Assembly: GCA_029960865.1 (NCBI GenBank)
Contig: JASBVX010000105.1
Coordinates: 1 to 5,648, forward strand
Length of the DNA stretch: 5,648 nucleotides
From: Bacillota bacterium
GTDB taxonomy: Bacteria > Bacillota > Sulfobacillia > RBS10-35
Reading direction: 5' to 3'
Made by a program: the position numbers and the translations under genes. Below, piece after piece: positions 1 through 5,648 of this stretch. Below the pieces are notes generated by a model, which was given only the letters and a program-made list of their open reading frames with translations, was not told the origin of the DNA and made no database searches. Numbering within the stretch: the first letter of the stretch is position 1; every line of letters starts with the position of its first letter.

Positions 1-631
1 CCGATTCCAAGGGCCGCTGGGGGCGGGTGACCTCCTCCCGAGTCAAGATCTGGGCCGCTCCCAGTCGACGGAGATACCCGTCTCCTTCCGGATGGCCGGT
101 GCTGGCCTCCACCGTGTAACCCAGGCCCACCAGCATATCTACCGCCAGGGACCCCACGCCGCCGCTGGCCCCCGTCACCAGGACCGGCCCTTTCTCGGGA
201 GATAAGCCGTTATGTTCCATGCGGTGGATGGCCAGGGCTGCCGTGAAGCCGGCCGTGCCCAGGATCATGGCTTCCCGAAGGCTGAGCCCCTTGGGCAGGG
301 GGAGCACCCACTCTTTCGGTAGCTTCACCCTTTGGGTATAACCCCCAGGGCCGCCCGTGCCCAGGTCATATCCCGTGGCGATCACCTCCAGACCTGGAGG
401 GAGCTCGTCCACCGAGGACTCCACCACTTCCCCCGCCAGATCGATGCCCAGGATGGACGGCACCTGGCGCACCACGCGGCTATCCTTTTGGGTCGCCAGC
501 CCATCTTTGTAATTGATGCCGGAGTACCGCACCCGGATGGTGACATCCCCCGGGGGAAGATCCCCTTCCCCGATCTCTTTCCATCCCACCCGGTAGTCCT
601 CATCCATCATAAAAGCTGGAAAACGCTCCAT
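1..631 (-). CDS. YhdH/YhfP-family NAD(P)H-dependent oxidoreductase (putative acryloyl-CoA reductase / quinone oxidoreductase), C-terminus cut by window edge
   Basis: Translating the minus strand from the ATG at 631 gives 210 uninterrupted codons running off the left edge. The family is zinc-free medium-chain dehydrogenases of about 330 residues, so roughly 120 C-terminal residues are missing. Seen in the sequence: a GroES-like N-terminal domain with YSGINYKDGLA (residues 37-47) and PSILGIDLAGEV (58-69), then GTAGFTAALAI (125-135), and the Rossmann glycine motif VTGASGGVGSLAV (152-164), followed by GYTVEASTG. These blocks are typical of YhdH, YhfP and AcuI. Known members reduce acryloyl-CoA or quinone-like enones with NADPH in the cytoplasm; the actual substrate here is not known. 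An AAAGGGGG run at 639-646 lies 7 bases before the ATG, and GGAGG also abuts it. The ATGs at 610 and 607 have weaker upstream sequence, and starting there would shorten the first strand. The gene is divergent from the spore protein gene. Confidence 0.9.
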   Translation of the reverse strand, partial: MERFPAFMMDEDYRVGWKEIGEGDLPPGDVTIRVRYSGINYKDGLATQKDSRVVRQVPSILGIDLAGEVVESSVDELPPGLEVIATGYDLGTGGPGGYTQRVKLPKEWVLPLPKGLSLREAMILGTAGFTAALAIHRMEHNGLSPEKGPVLVTGASGGVGSLAVDMLVGLGYTVEASTGHPEGDGYLRRLGAAQILTREEVTRPQRPLES

Positions 632-702
632 CCTCCATCCCCCTTTGGCACAATCTTTCGCCCTTTCTTTCGTGGCGCCTGCCGTCCCTCCCATTCCCGG
701 AG

Positions 703-720
703 TCCTTCCCTCGGGAAGGA
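703..720. repeat. Inverted repeat, 8-base arms, upstream of the SASP gene
   Basis: TCCTTCCC (703-710), a 2-base centre, then GGGAAGGA (713-720) form a perfect inverted repeat. As RNA it could fold as a 7-base-pair stem with a four-base loop; as DNA it could bind a dimeric regulator. The right arm runs into an AAGGAGG purine tract (716-722), ahead of the Shine-Dalgarno used for the SASP at 735-739. No T-run follows it on the plus strand, so it does not look like a terminator. Its function is unknown. Confidence 0.5.
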
Positions 721-734
721 GGAAAGCTAAGGGC

Positions 735-739
735 GGAGG
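735..739 (+). promoter_or_regulatory. Shine-Dalgarno site of the SASP gene
   Basis: GGAGG ends 10 bases before the ATG at 750, which supports that start. A nearer ATG at 742 is only 2 bases away and opens a 14-codon frame that stops at 784-786, so it is not the SASP start. The same frame is open upstream to 645, but that ATG has no comparable ribosome site and would add a Pro/Gly-rich segment unlike the family. Confidence 0.7.
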
Positions 740-749
740 TGATGGACCC

Positions 750-1067
750 ATGGAAAAGGCGCTACGAGCCCTCAAGTACCAGGTGACAGCGGAGCTTCTC
801 GGCAAAGAGGTACCCGCTTTCGAAACCTCCGAGGAGCTAGCTCCTGGGCTGCAGGGGAGCGCGACCGGCTTCGCCTCCGGCCAGGCGGCCTATGAAGAGT
901 GGAAGTTCGAGCTGGCCCAGGAACTGGGGGTCCCTCTGGTCCGGGGCTATAACGGTCATCTGACCTCCCGGGAAGCGGGCCAGCTCGGAGGCCACATCGG
1001 AGGCCAGATGGTCCGCCGCATGATCCGCTTTGCCCAGGAGCAGATGGCCCAGGGCCGGCAGATCTAG
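750..1067 (+). CDS. Alpha/beta-type small acid-soluble spore protein (SASP) with N-terminal extension
   Basis: The protein has 105 residues. Its C-terminal half matches the alpha/beta-type SASP pattern: WKFELAQELGVPL at 51-63, corresponding to the KFEIASEFGV block where the germination protease GPR cuts (here probably between E54 and L55), then LTSREAGQLGGHIGGQMV (71-88), and an amphipathic end RRMIRFAQEQMAQ. The SREAG...MVRRMIRFAEQ-like ending recalls SspF more than the classic SspA/SspB ending. Known SASPs are made in the forespore, coat DNA and protect it from UV and heat, then are degraded at germination to feed amino acids. Typical members have 60-75 residues, so about 35 extra residues lie at the N-terminus. 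That part contains LKYQVTAELLGKEV (8-21), which looks like a decayed copy of the KFELAQELGV block. The gene stands alone, divergent from the oxidoreductase and convergent with the carboxypeptidase, with its own terminator. Forespore expression is expected from the family; I see no sigma-G promoter that I would defend. Confidence 0.88.
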   Translation: MEKALRALKYQVTAELLGKEVPAFETSEELAPGLQGSATGFASGQAAYEEWKFELAQELGVPLVRGYNGHLTSREAGQLGGHIGGQMVRRMIRFAQEQMAQGRQI

Positions 1068-1072
1068 GGGGA

Positions 1073-1092
1073 GGGGCAGCCTAGGCTGCCCC
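1073..1092 (+). terminator. Rho-independent terminator hairpin after the SASP gene
   Basis: GGGGCAGCC (1073-1081) and GGCTGCCCC (1084-1092) are perfect inverted copies around TA, giving an 8-9 bp GC-rich stem with a CTAG loop. It starts 5 bases after the SASP stop codon. On the plus strand it is followed by the pyrimidine-rich tract CCTCTTCTTCCCTT. That tail is mixed C/T rather than a pure T-run. On the minus strand the following bases are mostly C, so service to the convergent carboxypeptidase gene is possible but less well supported. Confidence 0.75.
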
Positions 1093-1104
1093 CTCTTCTT
1101 CCCT

Positions 1105-2601
1105 TCAGAACCCGTAGATCTCCTGATATTTTGTCCGCAGGTAGGCCAAATAAGGCTGCGGATCCGGTCCACGGCCGGTCACCTTTTCCAGAAGTTCCAT
1201 TCCTGAATAGAGGCCGGCCCTTTTGTGGATCTGCTCCCGCATCCACTTCCCCAGGGGCTGGAAGTCGCCTGCTTCCATGCCCCGAGCCACTTCTTCCTCC
1301 CGACGGGCCGTTTCCACCAATTGCAGGGAATAGATGTTCCCGAAGGTGTAGGAGGGGAAATAGCCCATGCTGGTCCCCGACCAGTGGACATCCTGCAGAA
1401 CTCCTTCCCCGTCATGGGTGGGAGCCCTGCCCCACGTTTCCTTCACCGCCTGGTTCCACACTTCGGGAAGATCCTTCACCTCCAGTTGACCGTTGATCAT
1501 CTGGCGCTCCAGGCGGAAACGCAGGAAGATGTGGAGGTTGTAGGTGAGCTCGTCGGCCTCTACCCGGATGAGGCTCATTTCCACTCGGTTCACAGCCCGG
1601 TAGAAGTCTTCGACGGAGCGTTCCTCCAGCTCCGGGAAGTAATGGGTGACCCGGGCCCGGAACCTCTCCCAGAAGGGACGGCTCCGTCCCACCACGTTTT
1701 CCCACAGGCGGGACTGGGATTCGTGCATCCCCAGGGAGGAAGCTTCCCCCACCGGTGTACCCCACCACTCGGCAGGAAGACCCTGCTCATAGAGCCCATG
1801 GCCTCCTTCGTGGAGGGTGCTGAAAAGGGCGCTGGTGAGGGTATCCCCGAAGCGGGTGGTGAGGCGGACATCCCCCGGATAAAAACCGCTGGTGAAGGGA
1901 TGGGCCGATCGGTCGAGGCGGCCCCTCTCCCTGTCAAAGCCGATGAAGTCCAGAGCTTCCAGGTTCAGCTTCCACTGGTCTTCCTCCGAGAAGGAACCCC
2001 GCAGGAAACGGTCGTCCACCCGCTCGAGATGCTGGGCCACCGCCTGCACTAAGGGCATGAGGCCTGCCTCCAGCTTTTGAAAAACCCCCTCCACCAGGGC
2101 AGCCTTCATCCCTTCCTCAAAGAGGTCCAGGAGAGCATCGTAAGGCTCCTTTTCGTAACCCAGGGCCTGGGCCGCCTGGCGCTGCAGCTCCACCAGGCGC
2201 TGAAGCTTGGGGGCGAAAATCCGGAAAGACTTCTCTTGCCGCGCCGCCAGCCACGTCTGAAAGCCTTCGGAACTGGCCCGGGACATCTCCGCCACCAGCT
2301 CCGCCGGGATCTTGACCGCCTTATCGTAATTGCGGCGCATGCGCCGGATGGAAGCCCCCTCGAAGGAGTCGGGGGCTTTGGCCTTCTCCCATCCGGAGAG
2401 CTTTTCCAAAAGCTCTCCCACCTGGGGAGACGCCAGGATTTCATGAGCCTTTTGCGCCAGGTAAGCGCCGGCTTCAGCTCGGGCCGGAGCTCCGGTGGCA
2501 GGCATATTCACCTGCTCATCCCAGCCGAGAACGCCTTGGGCGTAACCCAAGAGAGCCAGTTCTTTGCTGATGTCCAGAAGTTTCTTGAAAGAGGCGTCCA
2601 T
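1105..2601 (-). CDS. M32-family metallocarboxypeptidase (carboxypeptidase Taq)
   Basis: A complete 498-residue protein, close to the usual length of about 500 for family M32. The family removes C-terminal amino acids from peptides with broad specificity, sparing C-terminal proline, and acts in the cytoplasm as a homodimer. The zinc site is intact: HEGGH at 264-268 (ligands H264 and H268, catalytic E265) and HESQSRLWEN at 293-302 (third ligand E294). Other conserved family blocks are present: HPFTSGFYPGDVRLTTRF (234-251), IRVEADELTYNLHIFLRF (345-362) and DVHWSGTSMGYFPSY (404-418). No signal peptide is visible. The ATG at 2601 is supported by GGGAGG 5 bases upstream, and MDASFKKLLD is a typical family start. 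The gene ends 12 bases beyond the SASP terminator hairpin and diverges from the aminotransferase gene. The neighbouring amino-acid gene suggests peptide recycling, but they do not share an operon. Nothing indicates damage or transfer. Confidence 0.96.
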   Translation of the reverse strand: MDASFKKLLDISKELALLGYAQGVLGWDEQVNMPATGAPARAEAGAYLAQKAHEILASPQVGELLEKLSGWEKAKAPDSFEGASIRRMRRNYDKAVKIPAELVAEMSRASSEGFQTWLAARQEKSFRIFAPKLQRLVELQRQAAQALGYEKEPYDALLDLFEEGMKAALVEGVFQKLEAGLMPLVQAVAQHLERVDDRFLRGSFSEEDQWKLNLEALDFIGFDRERGRLDRSAHPFTSGFYPGDVRLTTRFGDTLTSALFSTLHEGGHGLYEQGLPAEWWGTPVGEASSLGMHESQSRLWENVVGRSRPFWERFRARVTHYFPELEERSVEDFYRAVNRVEMSLIRVEADELTYNLHIFLRFRLERQMINGQLEVKDLPEVWNQAVKETWGRAPTHDGEGVLQDVHWSGTSMGYFPSYTFGNIYSLQLVETARREEEVARGMEAGDFQPLGKWMREQIHKRAGLYSGMELLEKVTGRGPDPQPYLAYLRTKYQEIYGF

Positions 2602-2713
2602 GGTTTCCTCCCATCGATGGTGGTTTCCGGGGTCCTCTAGCCGTTTCGCCTCTCTTCAGGAAGAATCCTTCTTCGGCGGACTAAAATCAGCTTGCCTCCC
2701 TTAAACTGAAGAT
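2602..2713. promoter_or_regulatory. Divergent intergenic control region between carboxypeptidase and aminotransferase genes
   Basis: These 112 bases must carry leader and promoter signals for both divergent genes. Visible elements are the palindrome CCATCGATGG (2611-2620), a direct repeat of GGTTTCC (2602-2608 and 2624-2630 approximately), and a small inverted repeat GAAGAA-TCC-TTCTTC (2660-2674). The stretch 2681-2713 is the only AT-richer part and includes TAAAAT (about 2682-2687) and TAAACT (about 2702-2707) as possible -10 elements for the plus strand. Neither has a good -35 at 16-18 bases. I do not assign a promoter. Confidence 0.4.
2607..2612 (-). promoter_or_regulatory. Shine-Dalgarno site of the carboxypeptidase gene, partly inside a palindrome
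   Basis: Read on the minus strand, GGGAGG lies 5 bases before the ATG at 2601 and fixes that start. Its first two bases overlap the perfect 10-base palindrome CCATCGATGG at 2611-2620. Confidence 0.7.
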
Positions 2714-3899
2714 ATGAGAAACCAACTTTCACGCCGTACACAGAGCCTGGCTCCCTCCGCCACCCTGGCCTTGGATCAGAAAGCCAGAGCCCTCAAGGCC
2801 CAGGGCAAAGATGTCATCAACCTCACCGCCGGCGAACCCGATTTTCGGACTGTCCCCGCCGGCGAAAGAGCCGCCCTCCAGGCCATCGAGGAAGGGTTTA
2901 CCCACTACACCGAAGGAAAGGGAGATGAAGGGCTGCGGGAAGCCATTGCGGACAAGCTGCGCCGGGAAAACGGGCTTTCCTACAGCCCTGCCGACATTGT
3001 GGTCAGCAACGGTGCCAAGCAGTCCCTGGCCCAGGTCTTGTTCGCCCTCCTGGATCCCGGCGATGAAGTCATCCTCCTGTCTCCCTACTGGGTGAGCTAC
3101 CAGCAACAGGTGCTCCTGGCAGGGGGGGTGCCGGTGGAGGTCCCCACCCTGGAGGGAAAGGGATTCCACCCCGATCCCGAAAGGGTGGCCCAGGCCATCA
3201 CGGAAAAGACCAAGATCCTGGTCCTTAACAGCCCTAACAATCCCACCGGCGCCCTCTACACCCGGGAAGAAATCCAGGCCCTCATGGACCTGGCCCGCCG
3301 CCACGACCTCTGGGTTCTCTCCGATGAGATTTACGAGCATATCGCCTACGATGGCCGGAAGGCCCTGAGCCCTGCCGGCCTGAATGAGGACGCCTTCAGG
3401 CGGACCGTCGTCATCAATGGGGTGTCCAAAGCCTATGCCATGACAGGATGGCGCATCGGCTATGCGGCTTCCCCCCAAAAGGAGCTCATCCAGGGGGTGG
3501 CCGCCTGGCAAAGCCACCTCACCTCCGCCCCCTCTTCCATCAGCCAGCGGGCGGCGGAAGGAGCCCTGCGGGGGGATCTGGGACCGGTGGAGGCGATGGT
3601 GGCCGCCTTTCAAAAGAGGCGGGATTTTCTCTACCCCGTTCTCTCCTCCATAGGGGTTGCAAGTCCAGCGGCCGGAAGGGGCCTTCTACTTCTTCATCGG
3701 CTTGGGTCCTTACCTCGAGGGAACCACCAGCTCCCGGCTGGCAGAGGAGCTTCTGGAGGAAGCGGGGGTGGCGGTAGTCCCAGGGGAAGCCTTCGGCTAC
3801 CCCGGCTGCTGGCGCCTCAGCTATGCTACCTCCGAAGGGGAGCTGGAAAAGGCGGCCCAGCGCCTCAGGGCATGGTTTGCCGAGAGGGAAGCTCGATGA
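2714..3899 (+). CDS. aspB: Class I PLP-dependent aminotransferase, aspartate aminotransferase type, with a +1 frameshift near 3653-3656
   Basis: Family members transfer the amino group between aspartate or a related amino acid and 2-oxoglutarate using pyridoxal phosphate, in the cytoplasm. The first frame (2714-3655, 314 residues) holds the N-terminal LSRRTQSLAPSATLAL, INLTAGEPDF (35-44), SNGAKQSL (98-105), LNSPNNPTGA (171-180), SDEIYEHIAYDG (203-214, with D204 and Y207), the PLP lysine K239 in INGVSKAYAMTGWRIGY, and R247. The C-terminal part lies one base later in frame (3657-3899): LQVQRPEGAFYFF, GEAFGYPGCWRLSYATSEGELEKAAQRL, including the substrate-carboxylate arginine (R367 after joining). 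Dropping one G from GGGG at 3653-3656 joins the parts into 394 residues, the normal family length. Unshifted, the frame runs to 3955 with a Gly/Pro/Arg-rich tail unlike the family. The start has no strong Shine-Dalgarno. Its substrate is inferred from subgroup I-gamma similarity. The corrected 3' end overlaps the convergent ATPase gene by 35 bases. Confidence 0.88.
3650..3659 (+). other. Frameshift site in the aminotransferase gene (one extra G in GGGG)
   Basis: In the upstream frame the codons read ATA GGG GTT GCA and the family match stops. Reading ATA GGG, skipping one G and continuing TTG CAA GTC restores I-G-L-Q-V-Q-R-P-E-G-A-F-Y, the expected helix-to-strand passage before the C-terminal domain. 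The position is therefore pinned to within a few bases. Whether it is a real mutation, a sequencing error or a recoding site cannot be told from this window. Confidence 0.9.
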
Positions 3900-5648
3900 G
3901 GAGAGCTCCCTTAACCATGGCTTCCCGGGCCATGGAAGGATGGCAGGTGAAGTAGAGGACCTGCCGGTGCTCCGCCACCTGGCGCAAGATGTTCCAGGTG
4001 GCTTCCCGCCGTTGCCCATCGAAATGGACGAGGGTTTCATCCAGGAGAAGGGGTAAAGGCTCCCCCTCCCCCTCCAGGTGGGATAGAAGGCCCAGGCGCA
4101 GGGCCAGGTAGATCTGATGAAGGGTCCCCTGGCTCAGGGGAAAGGCTGCCGGGAACGATCCGTCGGGGCCTTCCACCATAAGCTGGGGGCCTTTTTTGTC
4201 CACCCGCCCTTCCTGCCCAAAACCTGGGGGTCCTTCTTCCTCATCCATGAAGAGGCGCCGGTAGCGGCCGCCGGTGAAAGACGATAGATACACGGAGGCC
4301 AGGCGCAGGGTCTCAGGCTGGAACGTCTCGCGAAAACGGCGCTGTCCTTCCTCCAGGATCCGTTGCAGGAGAAACAGGCGATCTCGCCGCCGCCGGATCC
4401 GCCGGAGTTCCTCTTCCACCTCTTCCATCTGCGCCAAGAGAAGCGACGGTTCCGGCCCCTGGGCCAGCTCCGCCCGCCGGGCCAGCAACGCGTCCCTTTC
4501 CTCCTGCAGCTTCCCTCTCTCCCGCTGCAGTTCCTCCTTCAGCCCCTCCTGTGGGGCAAAGAGACCTTCTCGGCGGGCTTTCTCCACCGCCTTCCGGATG
4601 GCTTCCAGAGGGCCCCCGTCCCGCTCCAGCTCCTCTTTGAGGATGCGGGCCTCCTGGAGGGCCTGAAGGCGTCGTTCCGCTTCCCGGGCTCCTGCCTCGG
4701 CCTCGGGTGCCAAGGCCCGAAAACGCTCCTGCAGCGCTCCCAGGTGCTCCCGCAAGGCTTTCCACTGCGCCTCAATCTCCTGCCACTCCGTGAGGGCGCC
4801 TTCCCTTTTCTCCAGCGCCTCAAGGGCCCGCTGGGCTTTCTCCCGCGTCTGATGGAAGAGCTCGGGAAGATCCTCATACGTCCGCTGGGGCGGGGGTGAG
4901 GGCAGGCTCTCCCACAGGCGAAGGAGCACCGCCTCCCCCTGGCGGCAGGCTTCTTCCCGCCGCCCTTTTTCCAGCAAAAGGCCTTCCCTCTCCAGAAGAA
5001 GGTTCCGCAGGGCGGAAAAGCGGCTTTCCAGCTCGTCGGCAGAGAGGCTTTCCGCCAGGGACGGCGCCAGGGCCAGGGGCTGAAGGGTGGAGGCCAGTTC
5101 CGCCAAGGCCTCTTTTTCTTCTTGGCGCGCCCTCTCTTCTCCTTCCACCAGCCGGGCCAGGTAGGGGTCGGCCAATCCCCGCCCCCGCAAGACGGCCCAG
5201 AGGAAGAGGGCGAAAAGGCCGCCCCCTCCCAGATAGAGACCTCCGGCATCCAGAGCGAAAAAGAGGAGGATCCCTGCCCCCAGAAGGCCCAGTCCCAGGT
5301 ATAAAAGGGGCCGCAAGGCCGCCTCTTCCCGGCGTCGCCTGGCTTCCCCCTCTTCCTCTTCCCGCCGCCGTCTCTCCCTTTCCCGGCGCTCTTCCCGGGC
5401 CGCCAACCAGCGGCGGAAGCGGCCCTCCCCTTCTGCGGAGAGAAGGAGGGATCCCTTCTCCAGGGAACCCTGCAGGAAAAGGCGTTCCGCCGCCGGGCCC
5501 AGCTCGCGCTCCACCTGCTGCAGGCGGGGTTCCAGGTCTGCCAGCTCTACCCTGTGGCGGCGGAGGTTTTCCAGGACCGGCAGGACCTGGGCCACCTCTT
5601 CCCGGCGGACCCAGAGCTCCCTTTCGAAAGGTGAAAGGGCGGCGGCCA
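3865..5648 (-). CDS. yhaN: YhaN-type SMC/Rad50-like ATPase with central membrane hairpin, N-terminus cut by window edge
   Basis: The minus-strand frame is open from the right edge to the TGA at 3865-3867, 593 residues in view. YhaN proteins usually have about 950-1000 residues, so the N-terminal part with the Walker A loop is outside. In view, N to C: coiled-coil residues; a dense Arg/Glu stretch (about 5317-5415); two hydrophobic segments (about 5188-5307) with a short glycine-rich loop; a long Glu/Arg/Leu coiled coil (about 4330-5180); then the C-terminal ATPase lobe. That lobe has FTGGRYRRLF, the ABC signature LSQGTLHQIYLALRLG (4081-4140), Walker B PLPLLLDETLVHF with D-E at 4036-4041, and the H-loop block VLYFTCHPSM (3931-3960). 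These C-terminal motifs match YhaN more closely than SbcC/Rad50. In Bacillus, yhaN sits next to yhaO, which encodes an SbcD-like phosphoesterase; a similar partner may lie to the right. GTG at 5595 could start a shorter frame, but the reading frame continues past it to the edge, so it is not taken as the start. Confidence 0.88.
   Translation of the reverse strand, partial: AAALSPFERELWVRREEVAQVLPVLENLRRHRVELADLEPRLQQVERELGPAAERLFLQGSLEKGSLLLSAEGEGRFRRWLAAREERRERERRRREEEEGEARRRREEAALRPLLYLGLGLLGAGILLFFALDAGGLYLGGGGLFALFLWAVLRGRGLADPYLARLVEGEERARQEEKEALAELASTLQPLALAPSLAESLSADELESRFSALRNLLLEREGLLLEKGRREEACRQGEAVLLRLWESLPSPPPQRTYEDLPELFHQTREKAQRALEALEKREGALTEWQEIEAQWKALREHLGALQERFRALAPEAEAGAREAERRLQALQEARILKEELERDGGPLEAIRKAVEKARREGLFAPQEGLKEELQRERGKLQEERDALLARRAELAQGPEPSLLLAQMEEVEEELRRIRRRRDRLFLLQRILEEGQRRFRETFQPETLRLASVYLSSFTGGRYRRLFMDEEEGPPGFGQEGRVDKKGPQLMVEGPDGSFPAAFPLSQGTLHQIYLALRLGLLSHLEGEGEPLPLLLDETLVHFDGQRREATWNILRQVAEHRQVLYFTCHPSMAREAMVKGALLIELPSRQTMP
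5188..5307 (-). other. Predicted two-helix membrane hairpin within the ATPase
   Basis: The translated segment begins LLYLGLGLLGAGILLFFALD and, after the short GGLYLGGGG turn, continues LFALFLWAVL before RGRG. It is two hydrophobic stretches of about 18 residues each. Arg-rich sequence lies on both outer sides (RRRREEAALRP before, RGRG after), so by the positive-inside rule both coiled-coil arms would face the cytoplasm. The assignment is by eye, without a hydropathy calculation. Confidence 0.75.

Larger units (their letters stand above)
632..749. promoter_or_regulatory. Divergent intergenic control region between the oxidoreductase and SASP genes
   Basis: These 118 bases separate two divergently read genes and must hold the 5' signals of both unless transcription starts inside a coding region. 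I see no convincing -35/-10 pair for the main sigma factor on either strand. I also see no clear match to the forespore sigma-G pattern expected for a SASP gene. What is visible is a palindrome at 703-720 and Shine-Dalgarno-like purine runs at 716-722 and 735-739. The region is pyrimidine-rich on the plus strand from about 650 to 712. Confidence 0.4.

Noticed and set aside
332..730. Open frame on the plus strand of 132 codons
   Set aside because: It runs antisense to the oxidoreductase, ends in a Pro/Ser-rich stretch across the intergenic region, and resembles no family. It is a shadow of the opposite gene.
645..749. Upstream extension of the SASP reading frame from the ATG at 645
   Set aside because: There is no ribosome site at 645, the added 35 residues are Pro/Gly-rich and unlike SASPs, and the ATG at 750 has GGAGG at a good distance.
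742..786. 14-codon frame starting at ATG 742, overlapping the SASP start
   Set aside because: The GGAGG is only 2 bases from it, too close for efficient initiation. It is probably chance, though a small translated leader cannot be excluded.
1225..2052. 275-codon open frame on the plus strand
   Set aside because: It lies entirely antisense to the carboxypeptidase, whose motifs are complete. Such long shadows are common in high-GC DNA.
2660..2674. GAAGAA-TCC-TTCTTC hairpin as a terminator or attenuator
   Set aside because: The stem is only 6 weak pairs with a 3-base loop, no T-run follows, and it lies between divergent genes where no terminator is needed.
2729..3613. 294-codon open frame on the minus strand
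   Set aside because: It is antisense to the aminotransferase, with a Gly/His/Val-rich composition and no recognisable motif.
4274..4899. Open frames on the plus strand and an Arg/Ser-rich translation
   Set aside because: They mirror the Glu/Arg-rich coiled coil of the minus-strand ATPase and have no independent support.
4370..5480. Strong pyrimidine bias on the plus strand, suggestive of a triplex-forming or structural element
   Set aside because: It is explained by GAG, GAA, CGG and AGG codons of the coiled coil on the minus strand.

Overview
The window looks like part of a high-GC genome of a spore-forming member of the Bacillota. The key evidence is a small gene at 750-1067 whose protein carries the hallmarks of an alpha/beta-type small acid-soluble spore protein (SASP), a family restricted to endospore formers. 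A Taq-type M32 carboxypeptidase and a YhaN-type ATPase fit the same lineage. High GC and heavy use of Glu, Arg and Leu hint at a thermophile, but that is inference and I cannot name a genus.

There are five protein genes, and each runs opposite to its neighbour, so no two share an operon inside the window. From left to right they are: (1) the N-terminal two thirds of a YhdH/YhfP-type NADPH-dependent quinone or acryloyl-CoA oxidoreductase (minus strand, cut by the left edge); (2) the SASP gene (plus); (3) a complete 498-residue M32 carboxypeptidase (minus); (4) a class I aminotransferase of aspartate-aminotransferase type (plus), whose reading frame is broken by one extra G near 3653-3656; (5) the C-terminal part of a large SMC/Rad50-like ATPase of the YhaN type with a membrane hairpin (minus, cut by the right edge).

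The gaps are short. 632-749 and 2602-2713 are divergent control regions, each with a small palindrome. 1068-1104 is a convergent gap with a strong terminator hairpin. Genes 4 and 5 overlap tail to tail by 35 bases. I saw no RNA genes, CRISPR arrays, insertion sequences or phage genes. The genes do not form one pathway. They look like ordinary chromosomal genes for peptide and amino-acid metabolism, redox detoxification, spore DNA protection and DNA repair or envelope-linked ATPase work. I found no clearly new system. The points most worth checking are the aminotransferase frameshift, the unusual N-terminal half of the SASP, and the membrane hairpin in the ATPase.
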